Source: Verrucomicrobiaceae bacterium | Lineage (GTDB): Bacteria; Verrucomicrobiota; Verrucomicrobiia; Verrucomicrobiales; Verrucomicrobiaceae | NCBI GenBank assembly: GCA_947466075.1 | Contig: CANIBP010000001.1 | Location: 186,001-250,000 of the forward strand | Direction of reading: 5' to 3' | DNA length: 64,000 bases | In this document: in pieces, positions 46,265 through 55,361 of the stretch | How positions within the stretch are numbered: the first letter of the stretch is position 1 | Layout: each line of letters starts with the position of its first letter | The notes under the pieces: generated by a model | Database searches by the model: none | What the model was told of the DNA's origin: nothing | The model's input: the letters and a program-made list of their open reading frames with translations, nothing else | Made by a program: the position numbers and the translations under genes

Positions 46265-48151
46265 ATGAAGACCGCTATCCTTTTCCTCGCGCTCAGCCTG
46301 CCGTTGCTGGCGCAAACGCCGCCACTATCCGATCTCGAGACGCTGCTAGCGCATCCGATTCTCGAAAAAGGCCAGCCGGAGCGCGAGTCGCGTGCGTTTT
46401 GCGACCCCAAGGTGCCGCGCATGCCGAAACTGACCACGCTCGATGACTGGAAGGAGTTTGCCGACAAGGCGCGCCGCGACGCACTCGAGAACATTGTCTT
46501 TCGCGGTGCATTGGCAAAGCAGTGGCGCGATGCAAAGACGAAAGTCGAGTGGCTTGACACCATCGAGGGCGGCGCTGGCTACTCGATCAAGAAACTGCGC
46601 TACGAGGCGCTGCCCGGCCTGTGGATTCCCGCACTGCTTTATCAGCCGGACAAACCGGCAGCAAAGATGCCCGTGCATCTCGCGGTCAACGGCCACGACG
46701 CCAATGGCAAGGCCGCTCCTTATAAACAGATCCGCTGTATCAACCTCGCCAAACGTGGCATCGCCAGCCTGAACGTCGAATGGCTCGGCATGGGCCAGCT
46801 TCGCACCGATGGCTTTGTGCATGCGCGCATGAACCAGCTCGATCTCTGCGGCGTCAGCGGCCTCGCGCCGTTCTACCTCTCGATGTCGCGCGGACTCGAC
46901 ATCCTGCTCGCGCTGCCGAAGGCCGATCCCGCACGCGTCGCGGTCAGCGGCCTCTCCGGCGGCGGCTGGCAGACGATCACGATCAGCTCGCTCGACACCC
47001 GTGTGACGCTGGCGAATCCGGTGGCCGGATATTCATCCTTCATCACGCGCGCCGAGCACGGCAGCGATCTTGGCGACTCCGAACAGACGCCGAACGATCT
47101 GGCCACCGTGGCCGATTACTCGCATCTCACCGCGATGCTCGCTGGACGCGCTGCGTTGCTCACCTACAACGCCAAGGACAACTGCTGCTTCGCCGCCGAT
47201 CACGCCCTCCCACCGCTGCTCGATGCCGCCGAGCCCATCTTCAAACTCTACAGCCAGCCAGAACGCCTGCGCTTCCACATCAACACCGATCCCGGCACGC
47301 ACAACTTCGAGATCGACAACCGCCAGGCTCTCTACGGCATGATTGGCGACATTTTCTTCCCCGGCGAGGCAAGTTTCAGCACGAAGGAGATTCCATGCGA
47401 AGCCGAGGTGAAGACCAAAGAACAGCTCGATGTGCCGCTGCCAGCCGATAATCTCGATTTTCATCAACTCGCCCTCGCCGCTGCGAAAAACCTGCCACGT
47501 AATCCCGCGCAGGCTTCACGCGAAAAACTGCGCGAAATCGTCAAAGCGCAGAGATACGATGCCGTGGCCGAAAAATCCGGCGAAGAAACACGCCGCAACA
47601 CCAAGGCCACATTGTGGCGACTGCGCATCGGCAACGACTGGACCATACCGCTCACCGAACTCACGCGAGGCGAAGTCAAAGGCGCCGCCATCGTCATCGC
47701 CGACGCCGGACGCAAATCCGCGGCCAAAGAGATCGAAGAACTGCTCGACGCAGGCCATCGCGTGCTCGCACTTGATCCCACGTTCATCGGCGAGGCGAGC
47801 ATAGGCGGCCGAACGTATCTCCACGCGCTTCTCGCCGCGACAGTGGGTCAGCGTGCACTCGGCATCGAAGCCGCTGAAGTGAATGCAGTTGGTCATTGGG
47901 CGGCCCAGACATTCAAATCAACGCCTGCGGTGCATTCCATCGGTCCGCGAACCAGCCTCGTCGCCCTCGTGGCGAAGGCGCTTGAGCCCAAGGCCTTCGG
48001 AGAATTCAAGCCTGCGCAGCACATCGAAGACCTGAACGGCATTCTGCTCAACAACTGGACTGTGAGTGACAAGCCCGAGATGTTCTGCTTCGGCCTGCTG
48101 GAGCATTTCAACGTGGCTCAACTCAAGGCGCTGGCAGCATCCGCGCAGTAA
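46265..48151 (+). CDS. Secreted alpha/beta hydrolase (acetyl-xylan esterase-like)
   Basis: 628 residues from the ATG at 46265, one codon after a GTG; signal peptide MKTAILFLALSLPLLAQ. The hydrolase domain (about 110-370) has VHLAVNGHDANGK (oxyanion side), the nucleophile elbow VSGLSGGGWQT, and a late His in DPGTHNFEIDNR. The C-terminal 250 residues form a second region with Ala-rich helices, without the catalytic residues of a second hydrolase that I can identify. Such proteins in Verrucomicrobia are usually near polysaccharide degradation genes. A carbohydrate esterase is the best guess; a peptidase is also possible. Confidence 0.8.
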   Translation: MKTAILFLALSLPLLAQTPPLSDLETLLAHPILEKGQPERESRAFCDPKVPRMPKLTTLDDWKEFADKARRDALENIVFRGALAKQWRDAKTKVEWLDTIEGGAGYSIKKLRYEALPGLWIPALLYQPDKPAAKMPVHLAVNGHDANGKAAPYKQIRCINLAKRGIASLNVEWLGMGQLRTDGFVHARMNQLDLCGVSGLAPFYLSMSRGLDILLALPKADPARVAVSGLSGGGWQTITISSLDTRVTLANPVAGYSSFITRAEHGSDLGDSEQTPNDLATVADYSHLTAMLAGRAALLTYNAKDNCCFAADHALPPLLDAAEPIFKLYSQPERLRFHINTDPGTHNFEIDNRQALYGMIGDIFFPGEASFSTKEIPCEAEVKTKEQLDVPLPADNLDFHQLALAAAKNLPRNPAQASREKLREIVKAQRYDAVAEKSGEETRRNTKATLWRLRIGNDWTIPLTELTRGEVKGAAIVIADAGRKSAAKEIEELLDAGHRVLALDPTFIGEASIGGRTYLHALLAATVGQRALGIEAAEVNAVGHWAAQTFKSTPAVHSIGPRTSLVALVAKALEPKAFGEFKPAQHIEDLNGILLNNWTVSDKPEMFCFGLLEHFNVAQLKALAASAQ

Positions 48152-48168
48152 CCCCATCCGCCTGAAGA

Positions 48169-49620
48169 TCACACCTCCGGCAGCTCAAAACCGGCGGCGT
48201 ATTCTTCCTGGCAGAGCTTGTTGGCCTCGGCGGCGAATTCACCGGTGAATTGATTGGTGGCGGGATCGTAGTCGAGCCACGGACCGGCGATGATCTGCTG
48301 CGCAGCGGTGTCGATGTTGTTGTTGGCGAGGTTCTTGATGAACTCGGTGAAGAGTTCCTGGCCGAACTTGTCGCCTTCGAGGCGCTCTTTGACCTCGTCG
48401 GTCTTCATCGCCTTGCCGACACGGTAGGAGACGTTCGCCATGTGCGACAGGCATGCGGCGTTGTGGCCGTGGCGGATGTGCAGCACGTCCTTGGTGTATT
48501 TGCCGGCGCGGACGGAGTCGATGAAGTTCTTCATGTGATCGGGGCCAGTGAGGAAGTTTTCAAACTTCGTGATCGCTTTGCCCTCATTGTCATAGGCCTT
48601 CGATTCGGCCACGTAACCGCCTTCGCAGTGGATGATGTTGCCAGTGCGAATGCCCTTGTAAGGCGGTTCGCCGGATTTGGGATCAAGATTGCGCATCGGC
48701 AGGCCAAACATGTCCATGATGAGCGGTACTGGCTCATACGGATGAAACGCGATCTGGCAGTTCGCGCTCTGACCGTCATCCACATAACCCCAGCGATGAC
48801 CAAAACTCATCACACGCTTTGGCAGCACATCAGGATCGCCGAGCGCCCAGCGGGCCACGTCGTATTGATGCGGCCCCTGGTTGCCGATGTCACCGCCGCC
48901 ATATGGCCACTGCCAGTGCCAGTCGTAGTGAAATTGTTTCCGCATGATCGGCAGTTCAGGACGTGGTGACGACCACAGCTTGTAATCGACGGTGGCAGGT
49001 GGCTGCTGTGGCCCGTCCACTTTATCAATGCTCATGCGCAGACCATGAACGAGCGCGTGAGAGAGCTTGGTCTTGCCGATGTGGCCTTCCTTCACCCACT
49101 GCATCGCGGAAGCCCAGCCTTCATCAGATCGACGCTGCATGCCATGCTGCACCACGAGTCCCTTCGCGGCGGCTTTGGTGGCAGCGGCCATGAGCTTGGC
49201 GCTTTCGATGAGATTGTGGCTCACCGGCTTCTCGACATAGACGTGCTTGCCATGCTGCAAAGCGGTGAGCGCAATGAGCACATGGCTGTGATTCGGCGTG
49301 GCGATGGTCACGGCGTCGATGTCTTTGTCGGCGCAGCACTCGCGGAAGTCGCGATAGGTCTTCACCTTCACTCCCTGCTTGTCGAGATCAGCCACTTTCT
49401 TGTCCACGACGGCGGAATCGACATCGCACAACGCCACCAACCGCACGCCGGGCACTTTCATCAGCTCCTTGATATGACCGCCGCCGCGACCGCGAAATCC
49501 AATCACCGCGACACGCACATCGCTGTTGGCACCGAGCGGTGCGGCCCAGGCAGGCAGTGAGACGGCTCCAGCGATGGAGGTTTGCAGAAAGCGACGACGG
49601 GAAGTGGCGGGCGTGTTCAT
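48169..49620 (-). CDS. Tat-exported Gfo/Idh/MocA-family oxidoreductase
   Basis: 483 residues from the ATG at 49620, because the Tat signal TSRRRFLQTSIAGAVSLPAW must start just after it; a longer frame adds 26 codons of no signal value. The NAD(P)-binding motif is VRVAVIGFRGRGGGHI, the active-site Lys block is GKHVYVEKPVSHN, and the C-terminal domain includes PYGGGDIGNQGPHQYDVARW. Exported members are common in Planctomycetota and Verrucomicrobiota and bind a nicotinamide cofactor tightly. The substrate, likely a sugar or inositol derivative, is unknown. Confidence 0.92.
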   Translation of the reverse strand: MNTPATSRRRFLQTSIAGAVSLPAWAAPLGANSDVRVAVIGFRGRGGGHIKELMKVPGVRLVALCDVDSAVVDKKVADLDKQGVKVKTYRDFRECCADKDIDAVTIATPNHSHVLIALTALQHGKHVYVEKPVSHNLIESAKLMAAATKAAAKGLVVQHGMQRRSDEGWASAMQWVKEGHIGKTKLSHALVHGLRMSIDKVDGPQQPPATVDYKLWSSPRPELPIMRKQFHYDWHWQWPYGGGDIGNQGPHQYDVARWALGDPDVLPKRVMSFGHRWGYVDDGQSANCQIAFHPYEPVPLIMDMFGLPMRNLDPKSGEPPYKGIRTGNIIHCEGGYVAESKAYDNEGKAITKFENFLTGPDHMKNFIDSVRAGKYTKDVLHIRHGHNAACLSHMANVSYRVGKAMKTDEVKERLEGDKFGQELFTEFIKNLANNNIDTAAQQIIAGPWLDYDPATNQFTGEFAAEANKLCQEEYAAGFELPEV

Positions 49621-49682
49621 GGTGCGACTCATAACGCGGCGAGCGGGCTTGCCTTTGCGAAGATCGTGCCTAGCCGTGTCAC

Positions 49683-50642
49683 ATGGAGCCACTGCCAACC
49701 CTCATCGAAATCGAAGCCGCCAAGGCGCTCATTCGTCCTCACATTCACGAAACACCCGCGTATCGCTGGCCGCTGCTGGAAGCGGGCCTCGGCTGCGAGC
49801 TGTGGCTGAAGCATGAGAATCACACACCCGTCGGCGCTTTCAAGATTCGCGGCGGCCTCGTCTATATGGATGAGCTGAAACGCCAGCAGCCGGAGGTGCG
49901 CGGCGTAATCGCGGCCACAACGGGCAATCACGGCCAGTCCATCGCGTTTGCGGCCAAACTCAATGGCCTTCGCGCTGTGATCGTCGTGCCACACGGCAAC
50001 AACCCGGAGAAGAACACGGCGATGCTTTCGCTCGGTGCCGAATTGATCGAGCATGGCCGTGAGTTTCAGGAAGCGCTGGAGTATTCACGCGAACTGGCCG
50101 CCAAAGAGGGGCTGCATGCCGTGCCGTCGTTTCATCCGTGGCTTGTTAGCGGCGTGGCAACGTATGCGTTGGAACTGTTTCGCGCCGTGGCTGATCTGGA
50201 TGCCGTTTTTGTGCCCATCGGCCTCGGTTCCGGTTTCTGCGGCATCGCAGCAGCGCGTGAGGCGCTCGGATTGAAGACGAAGATCATCGGCGTCGTATCT
50301 GAGCATGCACCGACGTATGCGCTTTCGTTTCAACAGCGGCAACTCGTTGAGCAGTCGAGCACGACGCGGGTGGCGGAAGGCGTGGCATGCAAAACGCCGA
50401 ACAAAGATGCTCTCGAGTATGTGATCCGTTACGCGGATGCAATCCTGACCGTGAGCGACAAAGAAACCGTCACTGCAATGCGTGAAATCATCCAGGCGAC
50501 GCATAACATCGCCGAAGGCGCCGGTGCGCTGGCCTATGCGGCAATCAAGCAGCAGTGCGAACACTGGCAGGGCAAACGCATTGCCGCCATCCTCACCGGT
50601 GGCAATGCGAGCATGAGCCTAATGGTGCAGGCTTTGGCCTAG
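49683..50642 (+). CDS. PLP-dependent threonine dehydratase-like enzyme
   Basis: 319 residues, fold-type II PLP enzyme without a regulatory domain. Schiff-base Lys is in PVGAFKIRGG, the substrate loop is ATTGNHGQSIA, and the phosphate-binding Gly loop is GLGSGFCGIAAA. A Ser in GGNASMSLM ends the protein, as in TdcB. It deaminates threonine (or serine) to 2-oxobutyrate (or pyruvate). The short length without an ACT domain points to the catabolic, not the isoleucine-inhibited, form. It is divergent from the oxidoreductase. Confidence 0.88.
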   Translation: MEPLPTLIEIEAAKALIRPHIHETPAYRWPLLEAGLGCELWLKHENHTPVGAFKIRGGLVYMDELKRQQPEVRGVIAATTGNHGQSIAFAAKLNGLRAVIVVPHGNNPEKNTAMLSLGAELIEHGREFQEALEYSRELAAKEGLHAVPSFHPWLVSGVATYALELFRAVADLDAVFVPIGLGSGFCGIAAAREALGLKTKIIGVVSEHAPTYALSFQQRQLVEQSSTTRVAEGVACKTPNKDALEYVIRYADAILTVSDKETVTAMREIIQATHNIAEGAGALAYAAIKQQCEHWQGKRIAAILTGGNASMSLMVQALA

Positions 50643-50654
50643 CAAATAGGTTGA

Positions 50655-51614
50655 TCACTCCGCGAGCAGTTTCGCCACTGCCGCTTCGAGTCCACCGCGA
50701 GCATCGGTGCTGACAACCATACCCTTCTTGTTCAACAGCCACATGGCAGGGATCGACTCAATGCCGTATTTGGAAGAGATTTCATTCTGCCAGCCTTTGC
50801 CGTCGAAATACTGCGGCCATTCCATGCCTTTTGCCTTCAAAAAGGCTTCGAGTTCGGCCTTGTCGGAGTCAAGTGAGATGCCGACAATCTCGAAGCCCTT
50901 CGGATGCAGCTCTTTGTAGGCTTTGATGACGTTGGGAAGCTCAGCCACGCATGGTCCGCACCAAGTGGCCCAAAAGTCGATGAGCACGACCTTGCCCTGA
51001 AGCTTGCTGACATCGACTTCCTTGCCGTCCACGGCGGTGAATTTCAGTTCGAACGGCTTGGTCTTGAGATCGGCGGTGGCCTTGATGCTCTTCACTTTGC
51101 CTTCGACCATGCGGTTCATTTTCTCGGCAGGGAAAGCCTTCAGATGTGCCTCGGCCTTCGCCATCCATGCGGCAGTGTCGCCGCCCGGGCCTTCAGCCGC
51201 TTCAGCAGACTCCATGATGTCAATCAGGCTCGCCTGAGATTTGGTTTCTGGCTTGGCGTCTTCGGCTTTGAGAATGTCCGCAAGGGTAATCGCTGCCTTC
51301 GCAGGAGCAGGCACTCCGGCGATCTCGCGCGCACGTCCGACCATGGACTCGAAGAGCGCTGCTTCCCAGCGAGCGGGGTTGGTGGGGGCGGCTTTCATGG
51401 CTGATGCATAGGCGGCATCGAATTCCGTCAGTCCCTTTTTAAGAGCCGCGATCGCTTCTTCACGCGACTTGGGCTTCTCCTTCGGATTCTTGATGCCTTC
51501 GACGACATCATTGACCTTCTGCCATTCGGCATCGCCGTCAGCAGCACGAATAGAGGAGGAAACGGCCAGGACAAAAGTCGTGACCCCGATGCAGAGAAGG
51601 CGATGTGCGTTCAT
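50655..51614 (-). CDS. Secreted TlpA-type thioredoxin-fold protein
   Basis: 319 residues with a signal peptide (LCIGVTTFVLAVSSSIRAA). The first 170 residues are helical without a recognised name. The last 140 form the TlpA/ResA-like thioredoxin domain with the redox motif WATWCGPCVAELP (WCGPC), then the cis-Pro block GIESIPAMWLLNKKG. It should act as a disulfide reductase or heme-maturation thiol protein in the periplasm. Convergent with the threonine dehydratase. Confidence 0.92.
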   Translation of the reverse strand: MNAHRLLCIGVTTFVLAVSSSIRAADGDAEWQKVNDVVEGIKNPKEKPKSREEAIAALKKGLTEFDAAYASAMKAAPTNPARWEAALFESMVGRAREIAGVPAPAKAAITLADILKAEDAKPETKSQASLIDIMESAEAAEGPGGDTAAWMAKAEAHLKAFPAEKMNRMVEGKVKSIKATADLKTKPFELKFTAVDGKEVDVSKLQGKVVLIDFWATWCGPCVAELPNVIKAYKELHPKGFEIVGISLDSDKAELEAFLKAKGMEWPQYFDGKGWQNEISSKYGIESIPAMWLLNKKGMVVSTDARGGLEAAVAKLLAE

Positions 51615-51653
51615 GGATCAGCCTAAACGGGGCAAACCGCCGCTGGCAATCGT

Positions 51654-53111
51654 TTAAGCGAAGATTTCCGTCACAGCCTTCCCCTTCCCGTCTTCCGTGA
51701 CGTAAAAAGGACGCCCTTCGATCTCGAACTCGGTCTTCGGGCTGATGCCCATCGCCGTCATGATCGTGGCGTGCAGGTCCATGACGCTGACGGGGTTCTT
51801 CGTGGCGATGAGCGGGCGTTCGTCGGCGGTTTCGCCGTAGAGGAAGCCTTTCTTTACGCCGCCGCCGAAAGTCATGACGCTGGTGCCGCCGGTGAAGTGA
51901 CGGTGCAGGCCGTAGTGCTTCATCTCGCTGAGCGTATCGACCTTGAAAGTCGTCTGATCGTTCGCGGTAGAGCCGGGCTTGCCTTCCATGAGGGCATCGC
52001 GGCTGAACTCACTGGCGATGACAATGAGCGTGCGATCCAGCAAGCCCTTCGCCTCCAAATCGCGCACGAGCTGTGAAATTGGCAGGTCGATCTCTTTGTG
52101 CATGGCCTCGACGGTGGTGTGGCCATCCTTGTGCGTGTCCCATTGGAAGAACGGCACATACTCGGTCGTGACCTCGACGAAGCGCGTCCCCGCCTCGACG
52201 AGGCGACGCGCGAGCAAACAGCCGCGACCAAAGCGACCAGTGTCATACTTCGCGTAGCTTTCCTTCGGCTCCAGCGTGATGTCGAAGGCCTCACGTTCCT
52301 TCGCGCTGAGCAGACGGTACGCGTTGTCCATGCTACGGAGCATGGACTCCTGCTGGTAATCGCTCATAAACTCACGCGGCGGGCTTTGATCGACCAGTTT
52401 GCGGAACAAACGGTCGCGATTGGCAAATCGGTTCGCGTCCATGCCCTTCGGCGGCTTCACCGACTGCGCGGCTTCTTCGGGATAAGGCAGATTCATCGGC
52501 CCAAACTCGCTGCCGAAGAATCCGGCGGTGGTGAAGGCCTTCAGCTCTTCGCTTTCGCCCACGCCTTCGAGCCGCTGCCCGATGTTGATGAACGCGGGCA
52601 TCACCGGATTGCGCGCGCCAAGCACCTTGGCCATCCAAGAACCGATGTGCGGGCATGCCACCGTCTGCGGCGGCACATAACCCGTGTGCCAGTGATACTG
52701 ATGCCGTGAGTGCAAAATGCTGCCGAGGTCCGGCTGCACCGCGCTGCGGATGAGCGTGCCGCGGTCCATCACCTGCGCGATGTTTTCGAGCCCCTGGCAG
52801 ATTTTGATGCCATCCACGCTCGTGTTGATCGCCGGGAAGGTGCTGAGCATCCGCTTCACTTCGAGACCCTTCTCGAACGGCAAGTAACGCTTCGGATCAA
52901 ACGTGTCTGGTGCCGCCATGCCGCCGGCCATCCAAAGCAGGATGCACGCGTCGGCCTTCGCGGGTGGATGCGTAACTTTATCGCTCGATTTGGCCCAGAT
53001 TGCCTTCGGCGCACCCGTCATCCACGCAGCGGTGCCGGCGGCAGCGAGTTTCTTCAAGAAATCGCGGCGCACGAGGTGCTCGGGAAGATTAGGGTCGAGA
53101 TCGGAGAACAT
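51654..53111 (-). CDS. DUF1501 protein without adjacent cytochrome partner (copy 3)
   Basis: 485 residues. The Tat-like start is LVRRDFLKKLAAAGTAAWM. The domain shows ACILLWMAGGMAAPDTFDPK, and a late IVIASEFSRDAL with a varied form of the EFGRT block (EFSRD), so it is more diverged than copies 1 and 2. The C-terminus has VMDLHATIMTAMGISP, common to all DUF1501 proteins. No DUF1549 or DUF1553 gene is adjacent. Confidence 0.88.
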   Translation of the reverse strand: MFSDLDPNLPEHLVRRDFLKKLAAAGTAAWMTGAPKAIWAKSSDKVTHPPAKADACILLWMAGGMAAPDTFDPKRYLPFEKGLEVKRMLSTFPAINTSVDGIKICQGLENIAQVMDRGTLIRSAVQPDLGSILHSRHQYHWHTGYVPPQTVACPHIGSWMAKVLGARNPVMPAFINIGQRLEGVGESEELKAFTTAGFFGSEFGPMNLPYPEEAAQSVKPPKGMDANRFANRDRLFRKLVDQSPPREFMSDYQQESMLRSMDNAYRLLSAKEREAFDITLEPKESYAKYDTGRFGRGCLLARRLVEAGTRFVEVTTEYVPFFQWDTHKDGHTTVEAMHKEIDLPISQLVRDLEAKGLLDRTLIVIASEFSRDALMEGKPGSTANDQTTFKVDTLSEMKHYGLHRHFTGGTSVMTFGGGVKKGFLYGETADERPLIATKNPVSVMDLHATIMTAMGISPKTEFEIEGRPFYVTEDGKGKAVTEIFA

Positions 53112-53226
53112 GGTTCAATAACGCGGACAAAGAAGCCTAGTATTACAAGAATCTGGCGAGCAACTCACTCTTGCACCCCAAGATTCCGCGATTGACGGAC
53201 GTCCAGTCATCGCCATCTCCATAACC

Positions 53227-53916
53227 GTGCTGATCAGTCTCCACCACCTACTGTTTCTCCTACTGCCCGTCGCTCTGGCGACGCGCATGGTCATCAAACC
53301 AAGGCCAGCGACACTCGATGTGGCGCAGGGCATCACGCGGTTCTGCCTGGGTTTTGGCAAGTGGGTGCTGCTGGTGGGTCCGCTGTGGCATCTTTCGGCA
53401 ATGGTATTGCGTGGCGGGCCGGAGAGCTTGAGCAAGAGCGTGGCGTGGATGGGATTTCTGGCGCTTTTACTGAGTCTGCATTTCATCCTCACTGCCGCAG
53501 GCGATCTTTTCGCCGGCCTCGGCGGCATGCTGGGATTTGCTGTGCCGGACAAGATACAGGAAGCGCTCACACTAAAGCGTTTCACGCAAGGAAAGCTCAT
53601 TCGAATGGTGGTGGTGTTGCTAGGAATGACCGTACTCGGAGTGCTGCTGCAAACGCAGTCATTGGGTGATGCCTGGCTGCATTTAGAGGCCATGTTTGTG
53701 CCACCAGCCAGAACGATTGCCACGGTGTTTCAACAAGCGCGGGTATGGACGGATTATCACGCGGTTACGATGTTTGCCGCGCTGGCCTGCTTCATCGGTC
53801 TGCCGCACTCACGCGACTTTCTACGCGTTCCAGCGCCGTGGAAGGGAACGATTTGTTTGAGCGTGTTCCTGCTTGCCATAGCGATGCTTTGGACCCATGC
53901 CGCACCAATGTCATGA
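53227..53916 (+). CDS. Shortened AlgI-like (MBOAT-type) membrane protein
   Basis: 229 residues from a GTG at 53227, with about six hydrophobic helices. The part FILTAAGDLFAGLGGMLGFAVPDKIQEA (read in two pieces) follows the AlgI pattern in which FSGYSDMAIGLGRMLGF precedes the catalytic His region. FTQGKLIRMVVVLLGMTVLG then resembles the late AlgI helix, so the intervening catalytic RRWH block appears to be missing. Upstream the frame stays open to 53122 without any ATG, GTG or TTG and looks partly coding. It overlaps the following AlgJ/AlgX-like gene by ATGA. Homology is inferred by eye. Confidence 0.55.
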   Translation: MLISLHHLLFLLLPVALATRMVIKPRPATLDVAQGITRFCLGFGKWVLLVGPLWHLSAMVLRGGPESLSKSVAWMGFLALLLSLHFILTAAGDLFAGLGGMLGFAVPDKIQEALTLKRFTQGKLIRMVVVLLGMTVLGVLLQTQSLGDAWLHLEAMFVPPARTIATVFQQARVWTDYHAVTMFAALACFIGLPHSRDFLRVPAPWKGTICLSVFLLAIAMLWTHAAPMS

Positions 53917-54938
53917 AGCCGACTCCTCCCAAGATTGATCCTGCGAAGCGCACGTTCGTGGCGCCGGAGCCGGAATTGAACCTCAAGGGTGCGCAGAATA
54001 TTATACGCGTGTTTGTGTGCCTGCTGTTGGTGCCATTGCTGTTTGAAATCGCGGCACAGTTCACCGCCTCGAAAACGAATCTGGCAGCCGCGTGCGTACG
54101 CAGCGGTATGCAGTGGGTGCTGACGCATGCATTGCACGAAGGCAACCGCGCGGTGTTTCTCGGGCGAGAAGGCTGGTTGTTTGATCAGCGTGAACTGGAC
54201 CGACTGGTGCAAGCGAAACGTGATGGCAACGAACTTCATGCCGGTTTGATCAAGCTGGCGGCCCAGTTGAAGACGCAGGAGGCACAACTACTGGTGATCG
54301 CGATTCCTAGCCGCTTGGCGCTTTATCCAGAGCAGATCCGGCCCGGCAATTATGCAGGGGCAGTGCGGTTGAAGAGTGAAGCCGCCAAGTTCGATGAACT
54401 GAAGGCAGCGGGCATCGACCTGATGGACATGACGGATGCGCTGTGGGAATTTCGCGAAAGGGAACCGGTCTATTTCACGCAAGATAGCCACTGGACGCCA
54501 GAGGCGATGAAAGCGGTCGCCCTAGCGGTGAACAAGCATGTGCGTGAAAAATTTCCGCGCCTAGGAAACACCGAGACGCCAATCATCAATGCCACGATCC
54601 TCGAACACTTGGATGCAGGCGATTTGGCGCGTGAACTTGATCCTTTATTTCCCTCGAATCTGTTAGGCGATGAAGAAGCCAATCTGATTTCGATCCAAGG
54701 CATCGAGCCGAGCGCCAAGTCGCCAATTGTGCTGCACGGCAGCGAACTGCTGCGGGTGTTTGATGATGCGAAGCTCAGTTTTAGCGGCGCTAAAGATCCG
54801 CATGCCGGCTTTGCCACACAGCTTGGCACATTGTTGGGCCGCTCACTGGATGTGCGAGGCCTGCCGCTGGCCGGTGAGGCCTACGAAGACAAAAAACTTG
54901 TCATCTGCCTGCTGCCGATGCCGGAACTGGTGCCATAG
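53913..54938 (+). CDS. AlgJ/AlgX-like SGNH protein (polysaccharide O-acetylation type)
   Basis: 341 residues from the ATG at 53913 (ATGA overlap with the AlgI-like gene); longer upstream frames lie inside that gene. One membrane anchor (about 32-50, VFVCLLLVPLLFEIAAQF) is followed by the typical AlgJ/AlgX opening FLGREGWLFDQREL, LLVIAIPSRLALYPEQI, the Asp-His pair in QDSHWTPEAM, and a Ser in IVLHGSELLRVF at the place of the nucleophile. These enzymes pass acetyl groups onto exopolysaccharides in the periplasm, with acetyl supplied by a full AlgI. Confidence 0.82.
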   Translation: MKPTPPKIDPAKRTFVAPEPELNLKGAQNIIRVFVCLLLVPLLFEIAAQFTASKTNLAAACVRSGMQWVLTHALHEGNRAVFLGREGWLFDQRELDRLVQAKRDGNELHAGLIKLAAQLKTQEAQLLVIAIPSRLALYPEQIRPGNYAGAVRLKSEAAKFDELKAAGIDLMDMTDALWEFREREPVYFTQDSHWTPEAMKAVALAVNKHVREKFPRLGNTETPIINATILEHLDAGDLARELDPLFPSNLLGDEEANLISIQGIEPSAKSPIVLHGSELLRVFDDAKLSFSGAKDPHAGFATQLGTLLGRSLDVRGLPLAGEAYEDKKLVICLLPMPELVP

Positions 54939-54950
54939 TTTGCATTTCTC

Positions 54951-55361
54951 ATGCTGAGACTGCTTCTCCATTTCTTCTTCGGCGGCGTGTTTGTCTATGC
55001 GGGCATTCTGAAGGTCGCGGACCCGATGTCGTTTCTTGATGATGTGCGCAGCTTTGACCTGATTGGCGATCCATTTGCTGCATGGGTGGCAATGGGCCTG
55101 CCGTGGCTGGAAATCTTTGCCGGACTGGCGGTAATGAGCGGTTTTTTTCGTTCTGGCGGTATGCTGATCCTGAATGGCTCGCTGCTGATCTTCCTCGCTG
55201 CGATCAGCATCTCTTGGTGGCGCGGCATCGATATTCACTGCGGTTGTTTTGGTGCCAAGGAGGCGACTTCCAACTACCGCGACCTGATCTTGCGCGATCT
55301 GCTGCTGCTTGCTGCTGGCATCGTGCTGGTATGGCATGGCAAGCCCAAACTTAAATCATGA
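54951..55361 (+). CDS. MauE/DoxX-family membrane protein
   Basis: 136 residues with four membrane helices, including FGGVFVYAGILKVADPMSF at the start (the DoxX/MauE opening GxxFxxaGxxKLxdp). Cys residues in HCGCFGAKE suit the MauE branch, which works with thioredoxin-like proteins in periplasmic thiol chemistry. It starts 12 bp after the AlgJ-like gene and overlaps the threonine aldolase by ATGA. Confidence 0.8.
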   Translation: MLRLLLHFFFGGVFVYAGILKVADPMSFLDDVRSFDLIGDPFAAWVAMGLPWLEIFAGLAVMSGFFRSGGMLILNGSLLIFLAAISISWWRGIDIHCGCFGAKEATSNYRDLILRDLLLLAAGIVLVWHGKPKLKS

